Assembly: GCA_030248225.1 (NCBI GenBank) | Contig: JASANE010017524.1 | Coordinates: 1-64,000 of the forward strand | Source: Trileptium ribeirensis | Taxonomy: Eukaryota; Nematoda; Enoplea; Enoplida; Thoracostomopsidae | Length of the DNA: 64,000 nt | Reading direction: 5' to 3' | Shown: piece by piece, positions 21,570 to 34,113 of the stretch | How positions within the stretch are numbered: the stretch's first letter is position 1 | Layout of the letters: each line of letters begins with the position of its first letter | The notes under the pieces: model-generated | The model's input: only the letters and a program-made list of their open reading frames with translations | Databases searched by the model: none | Told to the model about the DNA's origin: nothing | Made by a program: the position numbers and the translations under genes

Positions 21570-22650
21570 GACCTTAACATACTCATTAAGTACAGATTGG
21601 CCTCACTCGCTCTTTTGTCTGTGCAACTAAACTAATAAAACAAAAGCACACAAGTGTACTATAAATTCCTGAAATCACCAACACACATTGATATATTAAA
21701 GTGCTGTAATACTCTTACCCTGCTCCCCCGTTGCGGCACCGCGAGGGCTGCAGCGTCCAGCATGGGGGGTACGGTGCTTTTTGGCCCGGGACGCCGAGAT
21801 GTCTTCGAGTTCCCACAGTGAATCCCAGATCCGCCACTGAATGAGACCTAGCATAGGGAATTAGGAATTCATACAAACTGCCCTAGTTTCACTGCGTGTG
21901 GAAGTTATAGCTTAACGGAAGGAGATACTGATACAAATGTACACAAGATGATGATGTAATATATTATACGATATCAGCAATGGTTTAACATTTACTATTT
22001 CAATATCAAACTATAAAATATCAACCCAAACATGTTGATTACACAAAAAAAATTAGCAAAAGGGAGGAGATGGTGATATTGGCAAAAATGAGGTTGGAAC
22101 GGGATGCCCACATTTTGTCGCCCCTGACCTCCTCCTCTCCCGCCTCCCCCCTCCGACCCCGCCTACTCGTCCTGACACATCTAAGCATCAACATATATGA
22201 ATTTAGTATAATATCGCCAGTGTCGATCAGCAACTGTTGCTTGGATTATCAGAAATCACCGTAAAATTTCCAGCTGACCATTGTCGCGGTGTTCCTAAGC
22301 AAAATGCCAAATTAGAGATGAAATTCGATCGCAGCAATAATTTGCTTCACGGCTACTTTGTTTCTCTCGCTCTCAATAGCGAATACTGCGCTAAAATTCT
22401 TCGTATGATTACTGAATTCACATTTGACGTTTATCAAACAAATGTTTACAAACGGGGTATTTCCAAATATTTTAATATGCAACATTAAAAATTTTTACTG
22501 TCCAAGGATATGGTCTGCACCGGGATCCGAGAATTGCAGAATTCCAAACAAACATATACATCACGTAAAACTGCATCCAAGCAACAGTTGACTCCATCCA
22601 AGTTTTTATGTGTGCCATTTGCACAACAATATTTAATTATTACATACTGA
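21570..22650. other. no gene; hAT-like right tip at 21839
   Basis: The sequence CCCAGATCCGCCACTG ending near 21839 is the complement of CAGTGGCGGATC, a tip common among hAT-type elements, but no left partner is visible. The open frames at 22070-22264 and 22237-22488 lack motifs. Confidence 0.35.
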
Positions 22651-22878
22651 AACTCCAAGGTCTCAGTGGTGGTGTTCCTGGAGTCGGCGTGTACCCTACG
22701 TGGTCCTGGGCGTGTTTAGTTGCACGTAAATTGCACACGAACTACACCAAATATGCAGACACTATTTATTAAAGTTTTGCACGGTTAATACTTTTTCCGC
22801 ATATGCCTAAGGCCTTGCCTTGTTACACCACTTAAGTAAACAGTTTTTATTTCCTTCAATGTAATACAACAAAATGCA

Positions 22879-23563
22879 CCATTTACCTTAAGATGTGTGC
22901 ACCGAGGCCCGGATTCTGTCACAGAGTCAATTCCGCCTCGTGGCAAAAAAGCACAGCCACATCCGGCCCTTCAGAAATAAAGTATATAGCTAAGCTATGC
23001 TAGCACGTTTGTACGAGCCAGGAGTGGCTATGTCTCAGGGTTTGATAGCAGGGATGGACTACAGGAAAATATTTATTACATTCAGTTTAGCAGATTGTCT
23101 TACAGGGAAAATATTTCGCTCTAGGCCCAAAAAAGCATGATTAGAAGTAATAAATGCAAGACGCGTAAATGCAAGTAAAAATAAATACGTAAATATCGCT
23201 ATTTTCAAAATTTTTGTTTAAGCACTTTTTACAAGCCAACTTTGTACCTATTTAAAAACACGGTCTTTTATGCATGAAAATTACGCTTTTGTAACTGAAA
23301 GGATGTTTTACGAATATAAATATCACCATTTCCCAATTTTTAGCGATTTTCCATCGTCATCATATATTTCTGGCTTTTAGAGCCAGCTCTGGCCCTTGTG
23401 ACAATTTATCAGCCTCGGTTTACTATTAGCTAAATATATTTGTAGGGTCTGGCTCGGCCCAAAAAAAGTCACACTGGCTGATCGCGGCTAGTCATGCATG
23501 GCTTTAGAGCCGCGGAAGACTGTGACAAAATCCGGCCGTGGTGTACACATCTTAAGGTAAATG
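22879..23563. mobile_element. MITE nested in LTR copy C
   Basis: Inverted ends CATTTACCTTAAGATGTG (left) and CACATCTTAAGGTAAATG (right) continue inward with CCGGATTCTGTCACAG and its diverged complement. ATGCA flanks both sides (22874-22878 and 23564-23568), giving a probable five-base duplication. The interior has no coding frame but shows reciprocal fragments such as GCACAGCCACATCCGGCCC. Confidence 0.65.
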
Positions 23564-25079
23564 ATGCAAAATACAACCAATACATATAAAGCAAATTAAC
23601 GGCTGAACCGTACTCACTTTAATTTCACAGGGCCTGAGGCCGACTGAGGACCTGATCTAACTTCGCGTCTGTTTAAATACCCAAGCTATAAGTCTTACCC
23701 TCAATTTCCCTGCTGATTTCTCTCGAAATTACGTATAAAGTTTTCCAAGTTTTACTCTGCTTCCACTCCCGTAAATTTCTCTCTTAAACATTAGTGAATT
23801 TTAGTCGTTAGAGAATAAAGTTTTTATAATTTTTACCGAATTCTCAAGTATAAACAAATTTTAGAATTTTAGTCGAAAATACAACAGATACAGATACACG
23901 TATCCGCTAATGTAGGTCTAATGCTTAAGGCACCCACAACGGCGGCGCCAGGATTTTTGTACGGTCCATGCGCATCCAAGATGGCATATACAGTATACAG
24001 TATTATCATAATTAGCACAAGATATTAATTAGCACTACTTAGGCATAATTATAATCAGACAATGTCATATTATTATAGGCAACACGTATACACATGATAT
24101 TAGCACTTGATTACTGATTAGGTCTACACGATACTCAGATAACAAAGTCACATTTACGTTCCTTCAAAGCAAAAGTATCAATCACGCTGTCAATGTCTAT
24201 GGCGATATCCTTATGGATGTAGAGACGAGTCAGTCCGTTGAGTCGATCTTCGGAAGTTGTGGAACGTAGGTAATTCTTGAGGTACTTCAAGGTAGAGAAA
24301 GTCCTCTCGGCAGACGCAGTTGTTGTGGGGAGGCAGCAGTTTATCTTGAGGTAGTTGTGTGTCAGAGGATAGAAGTCTGGGTCGCAATCACATAGGGCAT
24401 CGACTGGACAGGCTGGCAGGTTCTCGGCGTTCTTCCACTTAATGCACCACCGCTCGTACTCGCCTCTGACGTCAGCTCTGGTAGTGGGTAGACACGGCTG
24501 GTAGAACTCAACTATGTCTTCGACGTCGCTGAATGTGTGTTTCTAAAGATGTGCTGATTTCTTGAATGCGGTAGTGTTGTGCGGTTGAAAGTGATCGACG
24601 AGGTCGTTGACGATTCCGTCGAGGTACGGTATCAGTATGGAGCGCTTGAAATATTCTTCGGGAGTGGCGGCTTCTACGTTGGCACGATTGCGTTGACGAC
24701 CGGTTGTTCTTGGTTTTTCGAGTGGTTAAAGTAGTAGCTTATCCGATTCGTCCTTGATATCCGCCATCAATCGGTCTATGTTCTCTCTCTTCTCTTTCAG
24801 GACGTCGATGCAGTTGTTCATTTCGTTGATGCAGGTAACAAGATCCTTCTCGACGGTTTGCAGTCGTTCGGCGACGGGTCTGGTAACGGCGAGGATGTTC
24901 TGCATTAAGAGGAGGGAGACGACGAACGCGTGCTTGAGAATGGCGGTCTGCAGAGCTCGGGCCTTGGATAACGCGGTCGTGTCGTTCCAGCCACTGATCT
25001 CCTCCAGTACCTATCAACAGAAAAAAGAACACATGTTTAATCTCCGTAGTCCATTAATCTATATTCTATAAGTTTCTCC

Positions 25080-25140
25080 GAGGTGGTAGTTCAGGCAGCT
25101 CTGTTAGTCCTGGGTTCAATTCCCACCTGCAGTCTTTACT
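25080..25140 (+). repeat. tRNA-derived SINE-like fragment 1
   Basis: Lies in the second intron of the hAT gene. Contains GGTTCAATTCC, a perfect match to the RNA polymerase III B-box pattern, preceded at about 40 bases by TGGTAGTTCAGG, a poor A-box. The sequence does not fold as a complete tRNA, so a SINE fragment is more likely. Confidence 0.35.
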
Positions 25141-25589
25141 CTTTACTGTCAATAAGTCGGTATATAGGGGACTGTTGATCAACTACCAGCTATTCGAGCC
25201 TGTCATTCTAAGTCCGTGTGCCTATACTTGTTATACAGTATAACATACATGATTGCTCCCTCGAACAACTCGTAGAATCTGGCTACGGATTCATGACGGT
25301 CGACCCATCTAGTCTCGCATAGCCTGAAAGACAGAACAACATTCATTAGTTTTTATGCCGACAGGTCACAGGAAGTTCAAACATCTTCAGTATACGTATG
25401 CAATTAGGCAATCATAAATCGCAGCCATGTTAGAGGAGACACGCAAAATTTTATCAATCGAAGTAACACGAATCAGAGTTTGGAATTCGGAGATGATTAT
25501 TTCTGGGTCTCGATCAATAATTATTAATATACAGTATATAAATCTCACATAATAATGAAAATTGGGGGAAGTCTCTCTGTATTTTAGTA

Positions 25590-25650
25590 TTTAGAGCAAT
25601 GGGCAGGACATCCCGGGGTCTGTGGTTCGATTCTCGATGATCCATTTGAT
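25590..25650 (+). repeat. tRNA-derived SINE-like fragment 2
   Basis: Lies in the first intron of the hAT gene. Contains TGGTTCGATTCTCGATGATCC with a near-consensus B-box GGTTCGATTCT, preceded by TTTAGAGCAATGGGCAGGAC, which resembles the A-box region of tRNA-derived SINEs. Confidence 0.35.
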
Positions 25651-28590
25651 TCTATATGGTTGAGTACTATAGTAAGCAAAAAGGGGGAAAAACATGCACA
25701 TACATTTTCAAACGTCGTGTGACATCAAAGTTGTCGTTGTCACGTGCTTTTTCGATGAAGGACTTTAGACACTTCGCCGAGGAGTTGATTAACGTTATGA
25801 CCTCCGACATGGTTTCCACTAAATTCCGCTCGGCGTGCACGCTGGACGCTTTCAAGAGGCTGAGGTTGAGGCAGTGGGAGGAGCAGTGAACGTATGCAAC
25901 AGTAGGACACACCTTCCGAACTTCCGTTTGTACGCCTTTAAATTGACCCGAGATCGCGCTTGCTCCATCATAGCCTTGTCCGACCATCTTGCTCAAGTCC
26001 AAGTCGTAGGATCGCAAAGTGTCTAGAATTGACTGTGAGAGTCATTTTCCCGTCAAATCTTCAACCGGGAGAAATGTAACATAGTCCTCGCATATTTTCT
26101 CTTCGAATACGTATCGGATACAAATGTTCATCTGTTCAATACGACAACGTCCGTCGTCTCATCGGCCAAAACAGCGAAATAGTCACTTTTCTTGATTCGT
26201 CGAAATAGTTCATGAAGGATCTGATCGCCACTTATGTTGATAATTTCGTTCTGGACATCGTGATGAAGATCCCGGGCGTTTTTGGGGGCGTTTACAAGTT
26301 TATCGCGAACAGTCGAATCACCAGTCCAATCAGTTGAATCAAAACGTAGTAGTGCTCGTAAGTTACCATCGTTCGTTTTCGGTTGATCTAACGTAAAGTC
26401 ATCGTCGTCTCGATGACCTCGCAACGCGATACCAGTTCTACCGCAGAAAACAACAGATTTGATCATGGGAACGAGTTTTTCGCGATTCTCTTTGACTTGT
26501 TTGGCGCTATCTGAGTCTATAATGTTGTCGATCGACAGAGAAGGGTCCTTTGTACGTTTGACAAGTTCGTCTGCTTGAGCCATAGCGTTCTTGTGGTAGG
26601 TTGTGTTAACGTGAACTTCGACGCATCCCTTGGGTCCGAGCAGCCGCGTGAAATTTGAGAACGGAGTTGTCACGAGTAAACCGGTTTTCTAGGTACATCC
26701 ATGACCGACGGTACGCGGAGAAAATAACGCACAATATCGACAAAAAAGTCCATTTTTACTTTTCGAAAAGGTCAGTGACTTGTAGCGAGCGAAATGTTCT
26801 TTCTTAAGATAACCATTCTCGGGTTTGCCTCTGTTCATACGAGTTGAATACGAAAAGTAGAAGTCGCTGTTGGGTACGAACACGTTGTGTATCAGGTGTA
26901 CTCTCTCTTCGTCGGATAGTTGTGATGTGCGATTAAGAACGGTTCCTATGTCGTTCGTCAAAGTTTCAGGCTGAACTGTCGATTCGAGAATCTCGGTGGG
27001 TGTAACGGGTTCGAATGACGTTGAGGATCCTGATGATGTTGTGGACTCTGTGTGAGGTCGTCTTGCTGGCTCTAGCTGGCATGAGAAGAAGTCGGTCAGT
27101 TTACGATTCATCCTGAAACACATTCAGAAACCTATCTAAAAATTAATCCAACAGCAAAGCTGCGCTTTCATAGAGAAACTCAAATCAGCCACGGGCCAAC
27201 AGCAACGCTGCCCTTTTCTATAGACCAAATCACATTCGTCGTGTTTATCAACAACTTTAAATAAGTGGGCGTGGCGTCAGCTCCTCCGCCTCTTGGTTGG
27301 AAAGACTTGTGTTTTTGTATTGCACAGCATACAAATTTCGAGGTTTAATACTAACTTTGATCGCTCTATGGTTGATAAATTGGAAGTAATGCGATAGCAA
27401 ACGATTGTATAAATTGTACACTCATACACTGTACATACATATCATGTATAATAAGCTGGTTTATCGATGAAATTGATTGATGATTTTTGATTATTAATCC
27501 ACATGATAATCATTATTATATAACATAATTGTCGCACCTGAGTCCACAAACCACATTCATAACTATAGTGATTGTGTCCCAGTTTATTTAATGTAGTATT
27601 TTTACATTCTTGATTAATTTCCCAGGGACGTAGGTCGTAGGAAGATGCTGAAGATTGGGGTTGTAAACTTCGTGCTCAAGCATGCGGGTGTGAGGTTTTT
27701 TGTAAATAATAATAATTTTTTTCAGGGTAGGTTTGAAATTTTTGTTCTAGAGGATAATTTCCCACTTCTGAGCGGCTGACGACCGTTTTTTAGTTATCCA
27801 TATAATTTTTTACATAGTTTTTTGTACAAAAAAATTAAATTCAATCTCAAGAAGGAAGCATCACTCAATGATCCCTTACGGCCTTACCCCTCCTAAATAA
27901 GCCACTGCTTATTAGTAATTAATTATCATCAAAATCAAATAATATATAATTAAAGCAATTATTATCAGAATAAACTTACTCAATCAAAGTGCGAAATAAA
28001 CAAATCCCGAATTTATGATAATGAGGAAAACGGATTTCGTCTATAGAGAGTTCAAATCAGCCACGGGCCAATGAGTAGCCAGATATGCTAGCTATGTAGT
28101 TAGTTGGCTATTATATATTTATTATATATTATTATATATTTTTTCGTCTGAGCTACGGTCCATGCGGCCGCATTAACCGCAGGGTAGCTGGCGCCGCGCG
28201 CGGGCACCCAACCCTTACACACAAATTCGATATACTTAAATTCCATGCCTTAGGCGCTCGTAAACTCTTTTATTTCTACTACCCTCTAAAAAGCTCTCCT
28301 ACATTAAGTCTTAAAAATGCTCCTGCAAGCTGCAAGCTATGCAAAATTTTCAGTATACAATTAGTGCACATATTTCAGCACATGGAAAGCTTTTATAAAC
28401 ACACATACATACATGATGCTGCACTTATGCACATTATTTCGATACACAAGAAATTCATAAACATTAATCTGTGTTCACACTTTTGGTATAAGTAGATACA
28501 CATGTATAAATCTACAACATCTACAAACAACGCCCATAACACAATATACAACAACTGCATAACACAATTGGTAATCAACAAACACTTATG

Positions 28591-31500
28591 CAACAACCAA
28601 TGATGCAGTAGATTTAGTAAATTGCAGCATGATGTTCAAGTTAAGGCCCTTGTAGGTATAGATTAGATAGGTACGAACCTTTACAGGCGGGAGACGGGTC
28701 GTCATCTCAGTGGAGGTGAAAACACTTGGGAGGAGGTCCACCTGGTGTGCTGAAGAACGTATACAACGTCCCGGTCCTTGAAGATCCCCAATTTTACCAA
28801 GTTCAGCCTATTTTTGTAAATGTGTCAATTTTTACTAAAATTTTATTTCTCTTCGAAGCGGCTTAAGGGAAACGGGGGTAGGGTCTGGGGAATTAGTTCC
28901 GATAACATACCGGTGCGTTTGTGTGATTTCGGTATATTCAGTATGTTTAATAGTAAATGTAATAATGTTTTCAAAACGTTAAAGTGTTATGGACATATTT
29001 TATCTCTCGTACTAAAGGACTCATGTGCGCTAGCTTGAACAATTTCATATGGTCCAATCGCGACTGAATTGCACATAGTTGAATGTCGTCCGCATCTACT
29101 GGTGAGAGGGAAGTTTCTTGTATTCTCAAAACAAAACAATTGACGAAACTACATTGCCATTTGTACACTCCATTCTATTAAAATTTAGAGTTGATTAATC
29201 GGGTCTCCATTCATTCCTTTCTTACGTAGATGAAATATTTTGTATAGGTGTCTGTGTCTTGTGAGAAAACATTAGGTAATGCCTAGTGTTCTGCCCCAGG
29301 AGAAACCTTAAACAAGTTACGGCAATGTTTAATCTTCGTCAGACATAGCTAGTGACGCAGCTTTCAGCGCGAATACTGTGTGCTCTATTTAAAAGGATAA
29401 GATATTCAGGCTGTCTCGAAAATGTAGCTAAAGTAATATTATTAAAGCAATTTTTAAGGATTTATTTATAAGTGTGGGAGTTTCCCAAGGTACCCAAAGG
29501 TTTGCGTTTCACATCCACCCAAAGACCCTAGAAATCCAAAATCCCAATTCAAAGCCAAAAATCTGGTTCTTCAAGATTTAACTTATTACGTGGTCTCTTG
29601 TCGGGGATCTACCAGGCTACGCAGGGGGTTTTCGAACCCAAACCCAACCAACCACCCACCCAAAAATAATCCACAACCCTATCACAAAACCGGGAAATAA
29701 GGTTTTCAATGAACTAATGAACTATTTGCTATACGGCCCCAATCCCAATAGATAATTTCTTAACCCAAAATTTTATTGAATTTATTAACGAGGTGCATGC
29801 CCTTCAGGTGTGCTGCTCATATCTAAGAAAAAAGATAAGCTATTGAGATAAATCACGGTTGTACGCCCTTCGAGAACAGTTACGTCAACCTCAAAAGAGG
29901 ACCGAGCAAGGAAATTATTAAGAATCTAAATTTACCGGTGGATAAAAGAAAGCTCAATTTAAAGATGACGCGTGCGCCTTATCACCATACTTGTCTTGTT
30001 AATAAACTTATGAAACGTGCCTTGAGTGATTCAGTTTTGGATCTAAAGTGTCTAGAGTAGGCAAGTCAGGTTAGCTAACATGGGTTTTAGCTTTCAGTTT
30101 GAATTCCTTCAGTCGGTCGGTGCAGTCGCGTTTTATATGATGTATAATCACTGAAATTACGGTTTTATTTTTAATGGAAGTTCTGGGTTACTTAGCTACT
30201 ACTTTTAAGTGGTAATCGCTATCTATTTCGTAAGCGTTGTCGGGGTCCCATAGGCTACCAAGGGGTTTCCGGGGCTAAATTCACAATTTTTCTATTTTTC
30301 ATTAAAATTTCTATTATATGTTTCCCTCAAAAGTTTAAAATTCCAAAATTTTATGAAACTTACTTTCTTTATTCCCTAATTTACATATTTTGTCTTCGTT
30401 TTAATTATTAGCTATGTTCTATTTTGGGTTGCTACTAGTTTTATGTTCAGTTGTGATCTTGCACTTACGGAAGTAACGGTATCAGATTTCGCGGTGTTTT
30501 TTATTCAATTGTCGTATGTTGTTTACGACTAGCTTTTGGTTACTTAGCTAAAACTGCATCAGTTCTACGTTTCGTTTTCGTATACCGACTTCTATTTTAC
30601 GTTCTCGTTGACTTAGAAACATTGATTTAGAACTTAAAGATCGTGTTTCAGGGAACTAATGCTGAGTTAGCGGAGTTTGTAGTGCTATTAGCGGAAGTGT
30701 AGAGAAATTGGCGCATTGATTGTGCGATACCTGTTTTTATGTGGCACACAAAGAAGGAGCTTATACTTGGCCCTTCTCTTGATTGTTAACTTTTTAGGAA
30801 CGCCTATACTCGGGTTCCTAGTGACATCTTGAGCAGAAGGAAGGCCTATACTCGGGTTTCCACAGCCACTGTTTCTGACTTATTTGCTTGTTATTTCCTG
30901 TAGCGAAAGAACGCGCGGCTTTCTTGCTTTACTTTTTCGTATCATAGGGAATGCAGTCTAGAGTGAAGGAAAGAACTATGCTTGGGAACACAAATAAGTA
31001 TATAATCCTATTTCGATTATTACTTAATTACGTAGTAATAATACTTTTTCTTATAAAATCGGCAGAAGTGGCCATAAGTTTTAATAAGGGCGATAGGCAA
31101 ATAGCAACGTGCTAAGTTTAGTAGTAAGTACTTTAAAAATTTCGGCCCTGTTGTGTCAAGTGAGCGGTAAGCAAGGCGAGAGTGCTGGTGGGACTCGAAA
31201 ATATTAGTAGTGTGACTGCGTCGTCTGGCTTTCGTCCGGGGTCGTCGGCGTGGAAGCATTATTCTTGAGCAGACCGGGTGAGTAAGGGGACTGGTTCGAA
31301 CGACCAAAAACGTGAGCAGCACCTTACCTAAATATCAGTATCGTCATCCGAGCGGGGGCATACGCTGAGCAAACTTCAACTGCATAGAAGTCGACCGCTT
31401 CTGTACAGTTTTAATAACGTGGTGTGGCTTCCGTACGTGGTCGGCCTGTTTAATGTAACTAGCATTATTAGCGTAATTCTAAGGCTTAGGCTGATGTAAC

Positions 31501-31640
31501 TACCTAATCGCGTGGTGCACTTTCCGTCCGGGAGTGTGTTGTGTTACAACCATAACGTTAGTAATGTAACAGCTAAAGTTAAACCCTAACCACTATCGCT
31601 CAAGTGTAACCCTTAAACAATAGCGTTGATAATGCCGCGG
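28591..31640. other. 3 kb without recognisable genes
   Basis: No open frame carries a motif. Two related blocks are seen: TGTCGGGGATCTACCAGGCT (about 29598) and TGTCGGGGTCCCATAGGCTA (about 30237), each followed by a run of G and a TTTTCGA/TTTCCGG stretch. A nearby pair around 30795 and 30850 repeats GCCTATACTCGGGTT. The right part may be 5' leader of the LINE that starts near 31650. Confidence 0.4.
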
Positions 31641-31672
31641 ATGTCGCTGACGTTTCAACTACTGCAAACGGT

Positions 31673-32362
31673 ATGCATTGTTTTTGCGATTATCGCAATA
31701 TGGCTGCAACTAAACTGTACAAAGGTTTTTTGGTAGTACGCCGCGAAGTAGACGAATTAAAATCGAGAGTTGAAACTCTTGAGCCGAAACATACTCAGTT
31801 GGAAGATAAATATAGTGGTGATACAAGCGAATTAGTCGATAAAGCTGTTTCTGATGTTCAAAACATTATGTTACGCCAATCTAACCTGGTTTAGTTTGGT
31901 ATGGCTGAAACAAATGCAGTTAGCGACAAAGCTAATATTGATTCACTATTGAGTGTCATTGGATGTAATACAGTAAAGCCGAAATCTTCTTTTCGATTCG
32001 GTCGCAAATCCGTTAACAAGGACGGTATTCCTAAACCGCGCTCCGTACGTATAATTTTTAATTCTTCTGATGATCGTAAAAAGGTTCTTGCATCCGCTTC
32101 TCAGATTGGGGAAAATCCAGAGCTCAAGCATATGTATTTCAAGGTCGATTTAACCCCTACACAAGTTGCCAATCATACTGCAATGGCCAAACAAATGATA
32201 AATGTGAGAGATACTGGTCGCACCGTCAAGATTCGGGGCAACACTATAGTTGAAAAAAGTGGCGATTCGTGGGTTCCTGTTAATCTATCTCAGTCTGATA
32301 GTATAAATACGGGCCAATCGCCACCATCCAATGAGGCTCATGCAGCTGCTGCCACTGCATAG
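31673..32362 (+). pseudogene. LINE ORF1, one in-frame stop
   Basis: A single frame interrupted by TAG at 31892-31894. The first part is coiled-coil-like (VVRREVDELKSRVETLE). After the stop comes an RNA-binding-type region with RSVRIIFNSSDDRKKVLA and YFKVDLTPTQ, as in ORF1 proteins of invertebrate CR1/L2-type LINEs. These bind the element RNA. ORF2 of the same element follows after 0.2 kb of AT-rich spacer. The stop replaces a codon between SNLV and FGMAE, in the middle of a conserved block, so it is a lesion rather than a natural end. Confidence 0.7.
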
Positions 32363-32549
32363 CAATTAAGGCAGTTTTCATCTAAATCAAATTCATGCTG
32401 CATCACAATTAACAATTTACACAATCACATTAAAACAACAATAGATAATTTTATAACATATTCTTCTGTAATTACTCGTCATACTTATCATAATGGTGGG
32501 TTTTGTAATCAATCTAACTTTTGTAACATTAATACTTCTGCGAATATTG

Positions 32550-34113
32550 TTAAATGTTCTTTTTAAATTGTTTGCTATTTAACGCTCGTTCACTTGTAAA
32601 CAAGCGTGATTTTTATTGGATCTTCGATTGAACAGTGCAGGTGACAGTTCCGCTGCTGATGCTATTGCCGTCACAGAGACATGGGGACGAGACTGCATAC
32701 CTGACCACGAGCTAACATCATCTGGTTACAATTTGTTTCGTCAAGACCGCATAGACGGGCGCGGGGGAGGAGTTCTGTTGCTTGTTAAACGACACATAAA
32801 GCCTACTGCTTTGCATGTAAACACACATGGTTATGTCGAGTTTGTAGCTGTGACGCTTTCATGTGCTAGTAATACAATCTTCTGTTGTGCCTATAGATCC
32901 CCAAACAACTCCCCGACCGTAAACGATGCTCTTTGTAGCTGCATTGCGGGTTTGAACGCCTATGCCAACACGCCGCTCAATCTTGTAGCCGATTTTAACT
33001 ACAAAAATGTGAATTGGGTAGACTATTCGTGGCAACCAGATTGTGATAATTTTGTCTTGTCCTGCGCCGATGCGATCCCGGCTTGACGCAGCATGTTACG
33101 GAACCTACTCGTGTCAACAGTGTCCTAGACTTAGTTTTCACTAACCAACCTAATTTAATTGGTGATATTTTTACATGCCATGGTAGCGGAACCAGTCATC
33201 ACGCTGTCGTTTCTTTTACAGTTCTGTCAGATCATGCTCCTACTAATGCTATTCCTACAACCAGACACACTTTCCGACGTATTAACTGGAACTTAGCTAA
33301 ACGACGCCTAAATGCAATACTTCCTCGCCATATTATTGTTTCTGCCGACGAACATTGGCGCAACATAAAGGTAGCAATGTCCCAAGTCCTTAAAAATTCT
33401 GTCCCGCGAGGTTTCAATAACAAAATTTCTACTAAACCAAAATGGGCAGATCGCACTTGCATGTTAGCGTTCGCACATAAACAAACTTGCTCCCGACGTT
33501 ATCAGCGATCACGATTAATAGTTCATTGGGAAATATATCGCGCCGCAGCTCATATTGCCACAGCTGAATCACATCGCGCTTTATATCGCTACGAATATCT
33601 CCTTGCAGTGAATCTAAATCAAGATTCAAAATCATTTTGGTCCAATGTCAATAGCCGCATTAAGGCTAGGCCAAGTGTTGGTCCTCTTCGGCTACACGAC
33701 GGCTCTATCACTGCTTCTGATATTGATTGCGCTGAATTGTTGAATAGCCATTTCTCAAATGTGTTCGTCGACGAAGACACTACCAGTCTTTTGTCATTAT
33801 ATTGCGCCTCTCCAGAAATTCTCGAAAACATAACTTTTACGGCTGAGTGTGTTTACAGCAAATTAAAAGTGTTATAAAAGTTTGCTGCTCCAGGTGTGGA
33901 TGCCATTCATAACTTTTTGTTATTCGAATGTCGTGATATTATCTGTGAACCATACGTACTCGCATTCAACCACGCATCGACTCTGTCCGTTTTTCGTTTG
34001 CATACCGTGTCGTTGACAAATGGAACAATTTACCCGCTTCGGTCGTTTACTCTCCATCAATTGCGGTATTTAAGTCCCGTCTCCATAGCTCTGGCTTCCC
34101 GCCGGAACTTTAG
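32550..34113 (+). pseudogene. LINE ORF2, endonuclease with reverse transcriptase mostly deleted
   Basis: The endonuclease part starts near 32550 (LLFNARSLVNKRDFYW), shifts frame near 32615, then shows AVTETWGRD, GRGGGVLLLVKR, a DFN motif (LVADFNYKNVNW) and LDLVFTNQ. The linker continues to 33877. KFAAPGVDAIHN, the expected opening of the reverse transcriptase domain, appears after a stop at 33875-33877. It runs straight into RVVDKWNNLPASVVYSPS, which is the extreme C-terminal end. The palm and the YADD box are therefore missing; the deletion junction is near 33965-33975. The element is a CR1/Jockey-type LINE that copied itself by target-primed reverse transcription. Frame breaks also occur at 33084 and 33880. 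Confidence 0.75.

Larger units (their letters stand above)
24135..27123 (-). pseudogene. hAT transposase with two introns, ZMYM/DUF4371-like
   Basis: Exon 1 (about 25704-27123) has an N-terminal TTF-type zinc-binding region (LFCRYCALFS), then VLADETTDV and MVGQGYDGAS of the RNase H-like core. Exon 2 (25245-25323) has CETRWVDRHESV. Exon 3 (24135-25010) has LEEISGWND and the C-terminal dimerisation region TTASAERTFSTLKYLKNYLR. Introns are 25324-25703 and 25011-25244. Phases join correctly, with GTATGT and GTTATA donors and TCTTTCAG and TTGATAG acceptors. The protein would cut and paste the element in the nucleus. It is dead: stops at 26689-26691, 26042-26044, 24726-24728 and 24543-24545, and a one-base shift near 26140. 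Confidence 0.85.
23937..28202 (-). mobile_element. hAT transposon, 4.3 kb, 8-bp duplication
   Basis: Flanked by the eight-base duplication GGCACCCA (23929-23936 and 28203-28210) within LTR copy C; the uninterrupted LTR reads through this point in copies A and B. Ends CAACGGCGGCGCCAG and the complement of CTGGCGCCGCGCGCG form imperfect 15-bp inverted repeats. It carries one split transposase gene on the minus strand. About 1 kb of AT-rich sequence (27130-28140) lies between the gene start and the right end. Confidence 0.85.
22660..28590 (-). mobile_element. LTR, copy C with leader, interrupted twice
   Basis: Blocks at about 22660-22878 (leader and LTR 3' part), 23564-23936 and 28203-28590 match, in reverse order and orientation, consecutive parts of LTR copies A and B (5200-5990 and 8850-9760). 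The gaps are filled by a MITE (22879-23563) and a hAT transposon (23937-28202), each flanked by a duplication of the LTR sequence. The LTR start TGTAACGAGG is not found beyond 28590, so the 5' end is missing. Confidence 0.7.

Noticed and set aside
22039..22264. Overlapping 64-codon frames on both strands
   Set aside because: They come from a CTCC/GGAG-rich patch, with no motif and no splice signals.
25080..25140. Complete tRNA gene
   Set aside because: Only the B-box is good; acceptor stem, anticodon arm and A-box do not form a cloverleaf.
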